DNA from: Rhizobium sp. NRK18
GTDB taxonomy: Bacteria > Pseudomonadota > Alphaproteobacteria > Rhizobiales > Rhizobiaceae
Length of the DNA stretch: 64,000 nucleotides
NCBI RefSeq assembly: GCF_024385575.1
Contig: NZ_JANFMV010000001.1
Span: 3,625,681-3,689,680, forward strand
Reading direction: 5' to 3'
The notes under the pieces were generated by a model. That model searched no databases and was not told the DNA's origin. It saw nothing but the letters and a program-made list of their open reading frames with translations. Of this stretch, positions 36,009-45,948 are shown in pieces. A program made the translations under genes and the position numbers. Position 1 is the stretch's first letter; every line of letters starts with the position of its first letter.

Positions 36009-36575
36009 ATGGGCAAGGTGATTCCATTGAAATTTCGATCCAGAGGACGGCCGCGGCCGGCTCGTCGCGACGCCGGCAACGGCCGTGTGGCGAAGCTCTT
36101 GTCGATCCTGATCGGCGTGGTCATCGGGGCCGGCAGCTCGTTTGTCGTCCTCAACCCGGACACGGCTTCGGCCATTGCCAGCCGGTTGATGCCGGAGGTT
36201 GGGCAGAGCCCGCCCGTGCCGGCAGAGCGGCCCTATCGCCTCTGTGGGCATGGCAAGCATACGGACTGCGTCGTTGATGGCGACACATTCTATTTCGGCG
36301 GCGAGAAGATCCGTATTGCCGATATCGATGCCCCGGAAACCCATCCGTCGCGCTGCCAGCAAGAGCAGGCGCTGGGCGACCGCGCCACCGAACGGCTGTC
36401 TCAACTGCTGACCGAAAACGACTTCGAGCTGCTGCCACTCGGCAAGCGGGACCGCGACCGCTATGGCCGCAAGCTGCGTGTTGTCATGATCGACGGGAAG
36501 TCGGCGGGTGAACGTCTGGTCGAGGAAGGCCTGGCGCGCAAATGGACCGGCAAGCGCCGGCCCTGGTGCGGTTGA
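36009..36575 (+). CDS. Membrane-anchored thermonuclease (SNase) family protein
   Basis: A 188-residue protein with a basic N-terminus, one transmembrane helix (about residues 30-48, LLSILIGVVIGAGSSFVVL) and a periplasmic staphylococcal-nuclease domain. Catalytic features are present: VVDGDTFYFGGEKIRIADIDAPE near residues 88-110 includes the metal Asp, an Arg and a Glu, and DRDRYGRKLRVV near 146-157 supplies the second Arg. It may degrade extracellular DNA or RNA, or take part in DNA uptake. It follows the GNAT gene by 55 bases. Confidence 0.87.
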   Translation: MGKVIPLKFRSRGRPRPARRDAGNGRVAKLLSILIGVVIGAGSSFVVLNPDTASAIASRLMPEVGQSPPVPAERPYRLCGHGKHTDCVVDGDTFYFGGEKIRIADIDAPETHPSRCQQEQALGDRATERLSQLLTENDFELLPLGKRDRDRYGRKLRVVMIDGKSAGERLVEEGLARKWTGKRRPWCG

Positions 36576-36638
36576 TCGCGGCTCGCCGCGCCCTACACTC
36601 TTCTCCATCCGCACCTTCTTCGAAACAGGACCCCACCC

Positions 36639-37586
36639 ATGCAGTATCGCGACCTCGGCCGGACCGGCATCCGGATTTCACCCATCGTTTTCGGCGGCAA
36701 CGTGTTCGGCTGGACGGCCGACGAGCAGACCTCGTTTTCCCTCCTGGACGCCTGGCTCGACGCCGGCTTCAACGCGATCGACACGGCGGACGTCTATTCC
36801 GCCTGGGTCGAAGGACACAGCGGCGGCGAATCCGAGGACATCATCGGACGCTGGATGAAGGCGCACAAGGTGGCGCGGGAGAAGGCCGTCATCGTCACAA
36901 AGGTCGGCCATCCCATGTGGGGCGACCAGAAGCGGCTCAAGGAAAAGTGGATCCTGCAGGCGGCGGAGGATTCGCTCAGACGTCTGCAGACAGATTACAT
37001 CGACGTCTACCTCGCGCATTTTCCGGACAAGGATACGCCCTACGAAGAGACGCTTGGCGCCATGGCAAAGCTCAAGGAACAGGGCAAGATCCGCTCGATC
37101 GGCGCGTCCAATCTCGACGCCGATCAGCTGTCGCAATCCCTTGCGGCGGTCGAAAAGGCCGGGCTGCCGCGCTATGACGTGCTGCAGCCGGAATACAATC
37201 TTCACAACCGCAGCCTTTTCGAAGGACCGCTTGCGGAGCTTTGCGTGAAGGAAGAGATCGGCGTCATCAGTTTTTATGCGCTGGCAGCAGGTTTCCTCAC
37301 CGGCAAATACCGTTCGAAGGCGGATACCGAAGGCAAGAGCCGCGGCGGCAGTGCGGCGCGCTATCTCGACGAGCGAGGCTTCGCCATTCTCGGCGCACTC
37401 GACCGCGTCGCCGAGGAGACCGGTGCCAAGCCGGCAGAGATCTCGATCGCATGGCTCCTGCGCAAGCGCGGGCTGACAGCACCGATCGCCAGCGCCACCA
37501 GCAAGGCGCAGCTCGACAGTATCGTGAATGCCGCAGCCCTGCAGCTGACGGACGAACAGATGCGTATGCTCGACGAAGCCGGCTAA
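36639..37586 (+). CDS. Aldo/keto reductase
   Basis: NADPH-dependent aldo/keto reductase of 315 residues with a TIM barrel. The tetrad is visible as Asp and Tyr in NAIDTADVY (residues about 46-54), Lys in IVTKVGHP near 86-93 and His in YLAHF near 122-126. The opening MQYRDLGRTGIRISPIVFGG is typical of the AKR groups with NADPH-linked activity on aldehydes and sugars. Its 3' end overlaps the convergent zntB gene by 4 bases. Substrate unknown. Confidence 0.92.
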   Translation: MQYRDLGRTGIRISPIVFGGNVFGWTADEQTSFSLLDAWLDAGFNAIDTADVYSAWVEGHSGGESEDIIGRWMKAHKVAREKAVIVTKVGHPMWGDQKRLKEKWILQAAEDSLRRLQTDYIDVYLAHFPDKDTPYEETLGAMAKLKEQGKIRSIGASNLDADQLSQSLAAVEKAGLPRYDVLQPEYNLHNRSLFEGPLAELCVKEEIGVISFYALAAGFLTGKYRSKADTEGKSRGGSAARYLDERGFAILGALDRVAEETGAKPAEISIAWLLRKRGLTAPIASATSKAQLDSIVNAAALQLTDEQMRMLDEAG

Positions 37587-38584
37587 AGAATTCCGACCCG
37601 GCGCAGCAGCCACCAGGCTGCGGCGGTGGAGGCGATGATCAAGCCGAAGGCCCAGATCGTGCCGCTCGACCCGTCATGGGAAAACGGCAGGCCCGGCGTA
37701 TTCATGCCGAAGAAGCCGGTGACGAGCGTCGGCGGCAGCAGGAAAGCCGTCATCACCGACAGGATGTACAGGTGGCGGTTGGTCTCGGCCGAGAGGCGGG
37801 AATCGGCTTCTTCGTGCAGCAGACGGGCGCGATCCTGCAAGGCGGAGACCTCATGGTCGGCGGCTTCCAGCCGGCTGATCAGACGGGCTGCGGACTCGTC
37901 GAAGCCTTCCGGCATCTCGTCCTCGTCCCAGGCCGCCGCGTGGCGCATGGCGGTCAGCATGGTGCGCAGATAGCGATGCAGGCGGACGATGGAGCGGCGC
38001 AGCGGCTGCAGAGGGACCTGCCCTTCCCGCGGCTTGTGGCCGTAGACGGCGTCCTCGATCTCGTTCAGCTCCTCGGTGAATTCCAGCACCAGCTGGAACA
38101 TGGTCCGCTGGACCTCGACGACGAGCTGCTCGAACACGTCGATCGGGAGTGCGAACTTCGACGGGCTTTTCTCGATCGCGACACGCACCCGGTCGAGGCT
38201 GCGCAGCGGATGGACGCGCGTCGTGACGATCAGCCGACCGCAGATGGCGAAGTGCAGCCGGCCGAGATCGCGGGTGTGGCGATCGAACTCCCGCTGATAG
38301 TCGATCAGCGTGCCGTATAGCGAGCCCTCGTCGACGTTGACCGCCGGGTGGCTGTCTCTGGCGGTCAGGGCTATCAGCGCCGGTTCCGTCAGGTCGGGAA
38401 GCGTGGCGAGATAATCCGCGACACGCACATCCGCGAGATTGAGGTGCAGCCAGACGAAACCCTCCGACGCCGCGAGTGCTGCCGGCAGCGCCTCTTCCTT
38501 CAGCATGCCAGGCGTCTGCGAGCCCGGAAGCATGCCGCAGGCCCAGATCAGACCGGGCGTTTCGGTTTCGACGATCTGCATCAA
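37583..38584 (-). CDS. zntB: CorA family divalent cation transporter, ZntB-like
   Basis: A 333-residue protein with a large cytoplasmic N-terminal domain and two C-terminal transmembrane helices. The CorA-family signature occurs as FFGMNTPG near residue 293-300 at the end of TM1. The sequence, with GFVWLHLNLAD near 42-52 and the late LPPTLVTGFFGMN, is closer to ZntB zinc transporters than to the magnesium transporter CorA, but direction and metal cannot be proven from sequence. It converges with the aldo/keto reductase gene, 4 bases overlapping. Confidence 0.85.
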   Translation of the reverse strand: MMQIVETETPGLIWACGMLPGSQTPGMLKEEALPAALAASEGFVWLHLNLADVRVADYLATLPDLTEPALIALTARDSHPAVNVDEGSLYGTLIDYQREFDRHTRDLGRLHFAICGRLIVTTRVHPLRSLDRVRVAIEKSPSKFALPIDVFEQLVVEVQRTMFQLVLEFTEELNEIEDAVYGHKPREGQVPLQPLRRSIVRLHRYLRTMLTAMRHAAAWDEDEMPEGFDESAARLISRLEAADHEVSALQDRARLLHEEADSRLSAETNRHLYILSVMTAFLLPPTLVTGFFGMNTPGLPFSHDGSSGTIWAFGLIIASTAAAWWLLRRVGIL

Positions 38585-38688
38585 TCACTCACAAGGCTGG
38601 CATTTCGGTTGGCCCTAGACATTCCGCAAGCGGACCGAATGTGCAAGGGCTTCCGGCGAGAAAAGACCTGCCGCAATCGGCCGCAGGG

Positions 38689-39579
38689 TCAGCCGGAATG
38701 GCGGAAGAAGTCGATGAAGGCGCGCAAGGCCGGCCGCATCTGGCGGCGCGAGGGATAATAGATGTGGAAGCCGTCGAAGGGCGGCGTCCAGTCCTCAAGC
38801 ACCGCGACGAGCCGGCCTTCGGCCAGATCACGTTCGATGCGGCGGTCGAACACATAGGCAAGACCGGCGCCATCAAGCGCTGCGGTCCGCATCAACCGTT
38901 GGTCGGAGAGGATGACTGGCCCGCGCACGTCCACCTCGATCGGCTTGCCATCCTTTTCGAACTCCCAGCGGTAGAGCCGGCCGCTGGAAAAGCGCCTGCG
39001 AATACAGCGGTGGTGAATCAGGTCGCCGGGATGCACCGGCTTCGGATGGTCTGCAAAATAGTCCGGCGACCCCACCACGATGCCGCGCCAGGGGCCGCTC
39101 ACCTTGACCGCGATCATGTCCGCTTCCAGATGCTCGCCGAGCCGAAGACCGGCGTCGAAACCGTTCTCGACGATATCCTCGAACCGGTCGTTGGTGCGGA
39201 TATCGAGCTCGATATCCGGGTAGCGGGCCACGAAGGCGCCGAGCTTGGGCACGACCAGATCCTCGGCGGCAAGCAGCGGCATGGTGATGCGCAGCGGTCC
39301 CGCCGGCCGGTTGCCGCTGTCGGCGACGGCGGAGAGACCGGCGTCGATTTCGGCAAAGGCGGGAGCGACGGTCGCCAGCAGCCTTTCGCCCTCCTCCGTC
39401 GGCCGGACGCTGCGGGTGGTGCGGGCCAGCAGTCGGACCCCGAGGCTTTCCTCAAGGCTGCCGATCGCATGGCTGACGGCCGATGGCGCGATCTCAAGTT
39501 CGCGGGCGGCGGCGCGAAAGCTGCCGGCCCTGGCGACGGCGGCAAAGACGGCGAGTTGGGAGAGAAGCGTGCGGTTCAT
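38689..39579 (-). CDS. LysR family transcriptional regulator
   Basis: A 296-residue LysR regulator: N-terminal winged helix-turn-helix with FAAVARAGSFRAAARELEIAPSAVSHAIGSLEE at residues 12-44 and a C-terminal periplasmic-binding-like effector domain. It is divergent from an aldo/keto reductase gene with 109 bases between them, the standard LysR layout, so that gene is its probable target. The region contains AT-rich T-N11-A-like stretches, but no single operator could be fixed by eye. Confidence 0.93.
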   Translation of the reverse strand: MNRTLLSQLAVFAAVARAGSFRAAARELEIAPSAVSHAIGSLEESLGVRLLARTTRSVRPTEEGERLLATVAPAFAEIDAGLSAVADSGNRPAGPLRITMPLLAAEDLVVPKLGAFVARYPDIELDIRTNDRFEDIVENGFDAGLRLGEHLEADMIAVKVSGPWRGIVVGSPDYFADHPKPVHPGDLIHHRCIRRRFSSGRLYRWEFEKDGKPIEVDVRGPVILSDQRLMRTAALDGAGLAYVFDRRIERDLAEGRLVAVLEDWTPPFDGFHIYYPSRRQMRPALRAFIDFFRHSG

Positions 39580-39688
39580 TGGTCCATTATTTAGATCAAC
39601 CTATTGCCAATTGCACGGATTATCAGCGCGACAGACCCGGCCTATAGTTCGGCCCATCCCAAGTACACCCGCAACTGAGGAGATCGTC

Positions 39689-40687
39689 ATGAAAAACCGC
39701 ACACTTGGACAAGGCCTTTCCGTATCCGCCATCGGCCTCGGCTGCATGGGCATGAGCCATGCCTATGGCGGCTATGACGAGGCGGACTCCATCAAGACGC
39801 TGCATCGTGCCGTCGAGATCGGCGTGACCTTCTTCGACACGGCGGAAGCCTACGGCCCCTTCACCAACGAAGTTCTGGTCGGCAAGGCGCTGAAACCGTT
39901 GCGCGACAAGGTCGTGATCGCCACCAAGTTCGGCTTCAAGATCGATCCGGACAAGTCGGACGCACAGGCGCTTTCCGGCACCGACGGCCGGCCCGAGCAT
40001 GCGCGCGCGGTGGCCGAAGCCTCGCTCAAGCGGCTCGACACGGATGTCATCGATCTCTTCTACCTGCACCGCATGGACCCGACCGTGCCGATCGAAGACA
40101 CCGTCGGCGCGATGGGCGACCTGGTGAAGGAAGGCAAGGTCCGCCATATCGGACTGTCCGAGGTTTCCGCCGAAACGCTGGCGAAGGCCCATGCCATCCA
40201 TCCGATCACCGCCCTGCAAAGCGAATATTCGCTCTGGACCCGCGATGTGGAAAGCAATGGCGTGCTTGACGCCTGCCGCACGCTCGGCATCGGTTTCGTA
40301 CCCTTCAGCCCGCTCGGTCGAGGCTTCCTCACCGGCAAGATGCGCTCGACCGAGGGGCTTGCGGCCAACGACTTCCGCCTGTCCCTGCCGCGCTTCCAGA
40401 AGGAAAACATGGACGCCAATCAGCGACTGGTCGCCATCGTCGAGGAGATTGCCGCCGACAAGCAGGCGACCGCCGCCCAGGTGGCGCTCGCCTGGGTTCT
40501 GGCGCAGGGCGACATGATAGTCCCCATTCCCGGCGCACGGCGGATCGCGCATCTGGAACAGAATGCGGCAGCGGTCGATGTCGGCCTGTCGCAGGCCGAT
40601 CTCGACCGGCTGGCCGACGCCTTTGCCCCGGACCATGTTGCCGGCAATCGCTATCCCGAAGCGATGTCGGCGATGGTCAACCGCTAG
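39689..40687 (+). CDS. Aldo/keto reductase (AKR13-like)
   Basis: A 332-residue aldo/keto reductase. Tetrad residues appear in FFDTAEAYGPF (residues about 50-60; Asp and Tyr), VIATKFGF near 79-86 (Lys) and FYLHRMDP near 121-128 (His). MKNRTLGQGLSVSAIGLGCMGMS and FVPFSPLGRGFLTGK near 205-219 are typical of the AKR13/YakC group that reduces aldehydes and methylglyoxal-like compounds. ATG 39689 follows GAGGAGATCGTC; the longer frame from 39245 overlaps the divergent lysR. Probably regulated by that LysR protein. Confidence 0.92.
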   Translation: MKNRTLGQGLSVSAIGLGCMGMSHAYGGYDEADSIKTLHRAVEIGVTFFDTAEAYGPFTNEVLVGKALKPLRDKVVIATKFGFKIDPDKSDAQALSGTDGRPEHARAVAEASLKRLDTDVIDLFYLHRMDPTVPIEDTVGAMGDLVKEGKVRHIGLSEVSAETLAKAHAIHPITALQSEYSLWTRDVESNGVLDACRTLGIGFVPFSPLGRGFLTGKMRSTEGLAANDFRLSLPRFQKENMDANQRLVAIVEEIAADKQATAAQVALAWVLAQGDMIVPIPGARRIAHLEQNAAAVDVGLSQADLDRLADAFAPDHVAGNRYPEAMSAMVNR

Positions 40688-40756
40688 GCGGCAAGATGCC
40701 ATTGCGGTCCGGATGTGTTAATGTAGCCATTCCACATTCGGACCGGGAGGAACGCG

Positions 40757-41116
40757 ATGAGTGACAGGCAGGCCGTTGAAACCACCGTCCATCTCTATGT
40801 GGAAGGGATGGCCTTCGGGAATGCGGGGGCGCTGAAGAAGGCGTTTCATCCGCAGGCCTCGATCATCGGAAATTATCAGGGCGCGGTGGAATGGTTGACG
40901 CGCGACGCCTTCATCGAAGCGGTGCTGGCCGAAGAGTCGGCGGATCCGGCGAGCCAGCCCTTCATGGATATCCATTCGATCGACGTTGCCGGCGACACGG
41001 CCAGCGCCAAAGTGACCGACGACTTCGCCGGCCTGCGCTTCACCGATCTTCTGTCCCTGCTGAAGGTCGACGGGCACTGGCAGATCGTCAGCAAGGTCTA
41101 TTACATTCATCCATGA
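40757..41116 (+). CDS. Nuclear transport factor 2-like (putative lumazine-binding) family protein
   Basis: A 119-residue cone-shaped NTF2-like protein. Features are the N-terminal helix AVETTVHLYVEGMAFGNAGALKKAFHPQASIIG (residues about 6-38) and the C-terminal strand pair LLSLLKVDGHWQIVSKVYYIHP. It resembles the lumazine-binding branch of the NTF2 superfamily, often involved in small-molecule binding or isomerisation, but no catalytic residues can be assigned. The ATG has GGGAGGAACGCG upstream. Confidence 0.85.
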   Translation: MSDRQAVETTVHLYVEGMAFGNAGALKKAFHPQASIIGNYQGAVEWLTRDAFIEAVLAEESADPASQPFMDIHSIDVAGDTASAKVTDDFAGLRFTDLLSLLKVDGHWQIVSKVYYIHP

Positions 41117-41142
41117 AAAACGGCCGGCGAAACGCCGGCCGT
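41115..41142 (-). terminator. Intrinsic terminator after pheT (bidirectional)
   Basis: Perfect arms ACGGCCGGCG (41120-41129) and CGCCGGCCGT (41133-41142) with an AAA loop. On the minus strand it is followed by TTTTTC, so it ends the pheS-pheT transcript; on the plus strand the tail CTTCC is weaker but may stop the NTF2-like gene. Confidence 0.88.
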
Positions 41143-41168
41143 CTTCCGTTCTATCAATCGGCTCGCGA

Positions 41169-43598
41169 TCAGGCGCGCAACACGCCGCCGGTCGTCTTTT
41201 CGACATTGGCGACGATCTTGGCCGACAGGGCCTCGAAATCTTCATCCGTCAGCGTACGGTCGGTCGGCTGGATCGCCACTTCGATGGCAATCGACTTCTT
41301 GCCTTCGCCGAGCGACGCGCCTTCAAAGATATCGAAGACGTTGACGGCAGTGATCAGCTTGCGATCGGCACTCGTTGCAGCGCGCAGGATGGCCCCGGCT
41401 TCGACCGACTTGTCGACCACGAAAGCGAAGTCACGCTTGGCCGCCTGGAAGGGCGAAAGATCGAGCGCCGGCTTGGTGCGGGTCGCCTTCTTCTTCGGCT
41501 CCGGCATGGCGTCGACATAGACTTCGAAGCCGCAAAGCGCGCCCGTGGCGTCCATGGCTTCGAGCGTCAGCGGATGGAACTCGCCGAAATAGCCGAGCAC
41601 AACCTTCGGACCCATCTTGATGGTTCCGGAGCGACCGGGGTGGAACCATTCCGGTCCGCCCTGCTCGATCTGGATGTTGCCCATGGGCAGGCCGCAGGCT
41701 TCCAGCACGGCGAGCGCGTCGGCCTTGGCGTCGAAGACGTCGACCGGCTTGCCGCCGCCCTTGGCCGCGTTCGACCACATGCGGCCGGAGCCGGCAAGCG
41801 AGGCCGTGCCACGACGCACACCGCCAGCAACACGGCGCTGGCCGTCGGGCGTGTCGGTTTCGTAGGTGCCGGAGACCTCGAAGATCGCGACGTCGCCATA
41901 CCCCTTGTCGGCATTGCGCTGGGCAGCGGCAATGAGACCCGGCAGGAGTGACGGACGCATGTCCGACATGTCGGCGGCAATCGGGTTGGCGAGCTTCAGC
42001 TTCGGCGAGCCGCCGCCGAAGAGCTTCGCCTGTTCTTCGGAGATGAACGACCAGGTAACGGCTTCCAGCATGCCGCGCGAAGCAAGCGCCCGCTTGGCGG
42101 TGCGGGTGCGGATCTGCAGCGTCGTCAGGATCTTGCCGTTGACGGCACCGAAGCTTTCGAGCGGCGCGCCGGACACCCGGTCTACGCCGTGAATGCGCAG
42201 CACCTCTTCCACGAGATCGGCCTTGCCCTCGACATCGGGACGCCAGGAAGGAACGGTCACATCCGCACGTTCACCCTTCGACGTGACGCCGAAGCCGAGC
42301 GAGGTCAGGATCTTGACGCTTTCCTCGGCATGGACGTCGATGCCGGTCAGGCGCTTCACTTCCGCAAACGGGAAGTCGATGACCTTGCCCTTGTAGCCGT
42401 CATAGCCGACGACATCGAGCTTGGCCGGCGTACCGCCGCATAGCTCGAGCACCAGCTCGGTGGCGCGCTCGATGCCCGGAACCATGTATTCCGGATCGAC
42501 GCCGCGTTCGAAGCGGTAGCGGGCATCGGTGATGATGCCATGAGCGCGGCCGGACTTGGCGATGTTCATCGGGTCCCAGAGCGCCGATTCGATCAGCACG
42601 TCGACGGTATTCTCGTCGCAGCCGGAATGCTCGCCGCCCATGATGCCGCCGATCGACTCGATGCCGTTGTCATCGGCGATGACGACGTTGGCCGGATTGA
42701 GTTCGTATTCGCGCTCGTCGAGCGCCAGCACCTTCTCGCCGTCCTTGGCGCGGCGAACCGTGAGGTTGCCGGCGACCTTGGCGGCGTCGAAGACGTGCAG
42801 CGGGCGGCCCTGGTCGAAGGTCATGTAATTGGTGACGTCGACCAGCGCGTTGATCGGACGAAGACCGATCGCCTTCAGCCGCTTCTGCATCCAGACAGGG
42901 CTGGAGCCGTTCTTGACGCCGCGCACCAGGCGCAGCGCGAAGCCCGGGCAGAGGTGCTTGTCTTCGGCGGAAAAATCGAGCGTCACCTTGACCGGCGTCT
43001 CGCCATCGACGGCGAAGGACGGCGCGGGGCGGGTCTTAAGCTTGCCGAGGCCGGAAGCGGCCAGATCGCGGGCAATGCCGAAGACGCCGGTGCAGTCCGG
43101 ACGGTTCGGCGTCAGGTTGATCTCGATGACCGGATCGTCAAGGCCGGCATAGGCGGCGTAGGAGGTGCCGACCGGCGCAGTGTCCGGCAGATCGATGATG
43201 CCGTCGTGATTGTCGGAAATCATCAGCTCCTTTTCGGAGCACATCATGCCGTGGCTTTCGACACCGCGGATCTTGCCGACCGACAGTGTGACGTCGATGC
43301 CCGGCACATAATCGCCCGGCCGCGCCAGCGCGCCGACGAGGCCGGCGCGTGCATTCGGCGCGCCGCAGACGATCTGCACGGGCTTGCCGTCGCCGGCATC
43401 GACCGACAGCACCTTCAGGCGATCGGCTTCCGGATGCTTTTCCGCCGAGAGCACCTTGGCGATGACGAAAGGCTTGAAGGCCGCCCGGTCGTCGACATCC
43501 TCGACCTCCAGCCCGATCATCGTCAGGCGGGCGCAGATCTCTTCGAGCGTTGCTTCGGTTTCAAGGTGTTCCTTGAGCCAGGAGAGTGTGAATTTCAT
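41169..43598 (-). CDS. pheT: Phenylalanine--tRNA ligase beta subunit PheT
   Basis: Large subunit of the (alpha-beta)2 PheRS; binds tRNA and edits Tyr-tRNA(Phe). The 809-residue protein has all expected domains: N-terminal tRNA-binding EMAP-like domain (about 40-150, [20 protein letters not shown]), the B3/B4 editing domain (about 210-390), B5 helix-turn-helix (about 405-475) and the C-terminal anticodon-binding ferredoxin-fold domain ending [22 protein letters not shown]. The start overlaps the DUF2442 stop by ATGA, so translation is coupled to that gene rather than to pheS. Confidence 0.97.
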   Translation of the reverse strand: MKFTLSWLKEHLETEATLEEICARLTMIGLEVEDVDDRAAFKPFVIAKVLSAEKHPEADRLKVLSVDAGDGKPVQIVCGAPNARAGLVGALARPGDYVPGIDVTLSVGKIRGVESHGMMCSEKELMISDNHDGIIDLPDTAPVGTSYAAYAGLDDPVIEINLTPNRPDCTGVFGIARDLAASGLGKLKTRPAPSFAVDGETPVKVTLDFSAEDKHLCPGFALRLVRGVKNGSSPVWMQKRLKAIGLRPINALVDVTNYMTFDQGRPLHVFDAAKVAGNLTVRRAKDGEKVLALDEREYELNPANVVIADDNGIESIGGIMGGEHSGCDENTVDVLIESALWDPMNIAKSGRAHGIITDARYRFERGVDPEYMVPGIERATELVLELCGGTPAKLDVVGYDGYKGKVIDFPFAEVKRLTGIDVHAEESVKILTSLGFGVTSKGERADVTVPSWRPDVEGKADLVEEVLRIHGVDRVSGAPLESFGAVNGKILTTLQIRTRTAKRALASRGMLEAVTWSFISEEQAKLFGGGSPKLKLANPIAADMSDMRPSLLPGLIAAAQRNADKGYGDVAIFEVSGTYETDTPDGQRRVAGGVRRGTASLAGSGRMWSNAAKGGGKPVDVFDAKADALAVLEACGLPMGNIQIEQGGPEWFHPGRSGTIKMGPKVVLGYFGEFHPLTLEAMDATGALCGFEVYVDAMPEPKKKATRTKPALDLSPFQAAKRDFAFVVDKSVEAGAILRAATSADRKLITAVNVFDIFEGASLGEGKKSIAIEVAIQPTDRTLTDEDFEALSAKIVANVEKTTGGVLRA

Positions 43599-43918
43599 TG
43601 GTCCATTCTTTCCGATACGGATCTCAACAATGCGTCTGCTTCAAGTTCGGACTGCGGGGCGACAGCGGCCTTGACGGCGGCTTCGCCGGCGAGCAGGTCG
43701 GAGACCGCGATTTCCGCGCCAAGCTCCGGCCAGAAGACGCTGGCCGACATGAACTCCATGGCGTTGCGTTCGGTCGGCGTCGCCGCTTCAAGAGCCGGCG
43801 CCCAGCCGACCGGCACGGAAATCACACGGCCGTCGGCCAGTTCCACATGCAGGTAGCTATCGTCGCACATGGCGTCGACGGGCTGCCGGCGATGATCGTC
43901 GGGGGCCACCGACGTCAC
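43595..43918 (-). CDS. DUF2442 domain protein between pheS and pheT
   Basis: A 107-residue DUF2442 protein. The conserved block [20 protein letters not shown] lies at residues 18-37, with a hydrophobic centre around [18 protein letters not shown] near 62-79. Function is unknown; some members pair with DUF4160 proteins in putative toxin-antitoxin loci, but no partner is seen here. GTG 43918 is chosen because it overlaps the pheS stop (GTGA) and restores the family's N-terminal [11 protein letters not shown] segment; ATG 43870 would lose it. Its own stop overlaps the pheT start. The gene is thus locked into the pheST operon by overlaps on both sides. Confidence 0.82.
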   Translation of the reverse strand: MTSVAPDDHRRQPVDAMCDDSYLHVELADGRVISVPVGWAPALEAATPTERNAMEFMSASVFWPELGAEIAVSDLLAGEAAVKAAVAPQSELEADALLRSVSERMDQ

Positions 43919-44997
43919 GACGACAGACCTGCAAACAGCGTCGGCATGTCCAGCGGACGGAAGCCGTAATGGGTCATCCAGCGGGCGTCGGCGTTGAAGA
44001 AGTCGCGCAGGTCCGGCATGCCGTATTTCAGCATGGCGATGCGATCGAGGCCCATGCCCCAGGCAAAGCCCTGATACTCGTCCGGGTCGAGCCCGCCGAA
44101 CTTCAGGACGTTCGGATGCACCATGCCGCAGCCGAGGATTTCCATCCAGTCGGTGCCTTCGCCGAACTTCACGATCGGGCCGGAACGGTCGCACTGGATG
44201 TCGACTTCGAAGGACGGCTCGGTGAAGGGGAAGAAGGACGGGCGGAAGCGCATGGTGACGCTGTCGACCTCGAAGAAGGCCTTGCAGAACTCTTCCAGCA
44301 CCCAGCGCAGATTGGCGACGTTCGCCTTCTTGTCGATCACCAGACCTTCGACCTGGTGGAACATCGGCGAGTGCGTAGCATCACTGTCCTGGCGGTAGGT
44401 CTTGCCGGGAATGATGATGCGGATCGGCGGCTCCTCAGCCTCCATGGTGCGGATCTGCACAGGCGACGTGTGGGTGCGCAGCACCTTGCGCTCGCCCTTT
44501 TCGTCGGCGCCGAAGAAGAAGGTGTCGTGCATCTCGCGCGCCGGATGGCCTTCCGGGAAGTTCAGCGCAGTGAAATTGTAGTAGTCCGTCTCGACGTCGG
44601 GGCCTTCCGCAATGGAGAAGCCCATGTCGCCGAAGATCGCCGTGATCTCGTCGACGATCTGGCTGATCGGATGGATGCGGCCGCGCTCGGCGGGAGAGGA
44701 GCGGACGGGCAGCGAGACGTCGACGGTCTCGGCCTTCAGGCGTTCGGCGATGGCGGCGGCCTTCAGTTCGGACTTGCGGGCGGCGATCGCCTCGGCGACC
44801 TCGTCGCGCATCGCATTGATCTCGGCGCCGCGGGTCTTGCGTTCTTCCGGCGACATCTTGCCGAGCGTCTTCAAAAGCTCGGAGATGGAGCCCTTCTTGC
44901 CGAGAGCGGAGACACGCACCGCTTCGATCGAGCCTTCATCAAGGGCTGCGGCAATGTCGCTCATCAGCGATGTTTTCAAAATTTCCAGGTCGGACAT
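43915..44997 (-). CDS. pheS: Phenylalanine--tRNA ligase alpha subunit PheS
   Basis: Catalytic subunit of PheRS, charging tRNA(Phe). The 360-residue protein has an N-terminal coiled-coil (about 1-85), then class II motifs: [19 protein letters not shown] near residues 107-125 (motif 1), [10 protein letters not shown] and [17 protein letters not shown] (motif 2 region near 260-276) and [17 protein letters not shown] near 320-336 (motif 3). ATG 44997 (MSDLEILK) is the family start; 12 extra codons to 45033 are rejected. A terminator after rplT separates it from the ribosomal genes; no Phe-rich leader peptide is present. Confidence 0.97.
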   Translation of the reverse strand: MSDLEILKTSLMSDIAAALDEGSIEAVRVSALGKKGSISELLKTLGKMSPEERKTRGAEINAMRDEVAEAIAARKSELKAAAIAERLKAETVDVSLPVRSSPAERGRIHPISQIVDEITAIFGDMGFSIAEGPDVETDYYNFTALNFPEGHPAREMHDTFFFGADEKGERKVLRTHTSPVQIRTMEAEEPPIRIIIPGKTYRQDSDATHSPMFHQVEGLVIDKKANVANLRWVLEEFCKAFFEVDSVTMRFRPSFFPFTEPSFEVDIQCDRSGPIVKFGEGTDWMEILGCGMVHPNVLKFGGLDPDEYQGFAWGMGLDRIAMLKYGMPDLRDFFNADARWMTHYGFRPLDMPTLFAGLSS

Positions 44998-45062
44998 GTT
45001 TCTCAAAACTTTCCTAATCGTCTGCCGGCGCATTGCTTAATCCGCCAGCAGGACCCTGACAA

Positions 45063-45097
45063 CAGAAAAACCCGCGCTGGCCTGCCAGCGCGGGTTT
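45063..45097 (-). terminator. Intrinsic terminator between rplT and pheS
   Basis: Thirteen-base perfect arms AAACCCGCGCTGG (45068-45080) and CCAGCGCGGGTTT (45085-45097) with a CCTG loop; on the minus strand the stem is followed by TTTTTC. It ends the rpmI-rplT transcript about 70 bases before pheS. Confidence 0.9.
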
Positions 45098-45138
45098 CCC
45101 AATTCTCAAATCACTTACAAGCTTGGGAAGCGCTGGTC

Positions 45139-45543
45139 TTAGCCGACTGCGCGTTCAAACTCGTTGGTGGTGCCTTCAGACTTCAGGTACTCGAGTGCCT
45201 TCTTGGAGGCAGCAACGAGCGCACCGAATGCTTCCGGCTCATGGATCGCCATGTCGGAGAGAACCTTGCGGTCGACTTCGATGCCAGCCTTGTTCAGGCC
45301 GTCGATGAAGCGGCCGTAGGTCAGGCCGAATTCGCGCACAGCGGCGTTGATACGCTGGATCCACAGAGCGCGGAAGTTGCGCTTGTTGACCTTGCGGTCG
45401 CGGTAAGCGTACTGCTTGGCGCGATCAACCGCAGCCTTGGCGGTGCGGATGGTATTCTTGCGGCGGCCGTAATAGCCCTTGGCTGCCTTGAGGGTCTTCT
45501 TGTGCTTGGCGTGAGCGGTTACGCCGCGTTTTACACGTGCCAT
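45139..45543 (-). CDS. rplT: 50S ribosomal protein L20
   Basis: Large-subunit protein L20, needed early in 50S assembly and a translational repressor of its own operon in other bacteria. The 134-residue protein starts [19 protein letters not shown], a long basic helix, and continues with [27 protein letters not shown] as in all L20. It lies 37 bases after rpmI in one transcript and is followed by a strong terminator. The C-terminus carries an extra ~14-residue tail compared with E. coli L20 (118 residues), as in other alphaproteobacteria. Confidence 0.98.
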   Translation of the reverse strand: MARVKRGVTAHAKHKKTLKAAKGYYGRRKNTIRTAKAAVDRAKQYAYRDRKVNKRNFRALWIQRINAAVREFGLTYGRFIDGLNKAGIEVDRKVLSDMAIHEPEAFGALVAASKKALEYLKSEGTTNEFERAVG

Positions 45544-45580
45544 GTCATGATCTCCTTAAAATCCAAAAATGCCGAAAGTC

Positions 45581-45784
45581 TCAGAGACCGTTGGGCAGGT
45601 AGTTCTTCACGACCTTCTTGCCGTCAGCGTCGGCGAGAACCATCGTGCCGCGAGCATCGCGGATGAACTTGTTGGACCGCTTGATCATGCCGTGGCGCTT
45701 GCCGGCGGCAGCCGCGACGACCTTGCCGGACGCGGTGATCTTGAACCGCTTCTTGGCGGACGATTTCGTCTTCATCTTGGGCAT
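45581..45784 (-). CDS. rpmI: 50S ribosomal protein L35
   Basis: Small basic 50S protein of 67 residues. It begins [20 protein letters not shown] and contains [16 protein letters not shown] near residues 28-43, diagnostic for L35. ATG 45784 is the family start; the 26 codons further upstream in frame are unrelated. It precedes rplT by 37 bases. The 218 bases between it and infC contain a terminator, so it probably has its own promoter there. Confidence 0.98.
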   Translation of the reverse strand: MPKMKTKSSAKKRFKITASGKVVAAAAGKRHGMIKRSNKFIRDARGTMVLADADGKKVVKNYLPNGL

Positions 45785-45948
45785 TTTGCTACTCCGTTCT
45801 TCATATTGGTCGCGGACCCGTTGAAGAGGCAGGTCCGACAGCATTAAGAACGGCCTCGGCATGCCCTGCCGGACCGTTCGGAACGCGCGCTTATAACCGC
45901 AAGGCCTTGAAAGCGCAACCCGGGTCCCGCGCTTTGTTTCCCGGAATG

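Noticed and set aside
39580..39688. Specific LysR operator between lysR and the aldo/keto reductase gene
   Set aside because: Several T-N11-A matches exist in AT-rich DNA, none with convincing symmetry.
44998..45138. Phenylalanine attenuator with leader peptide for pheST
   Set aside because: The stem here is a simple rplT terminator; no short frame with a run of Phe codons occurs before pheS.
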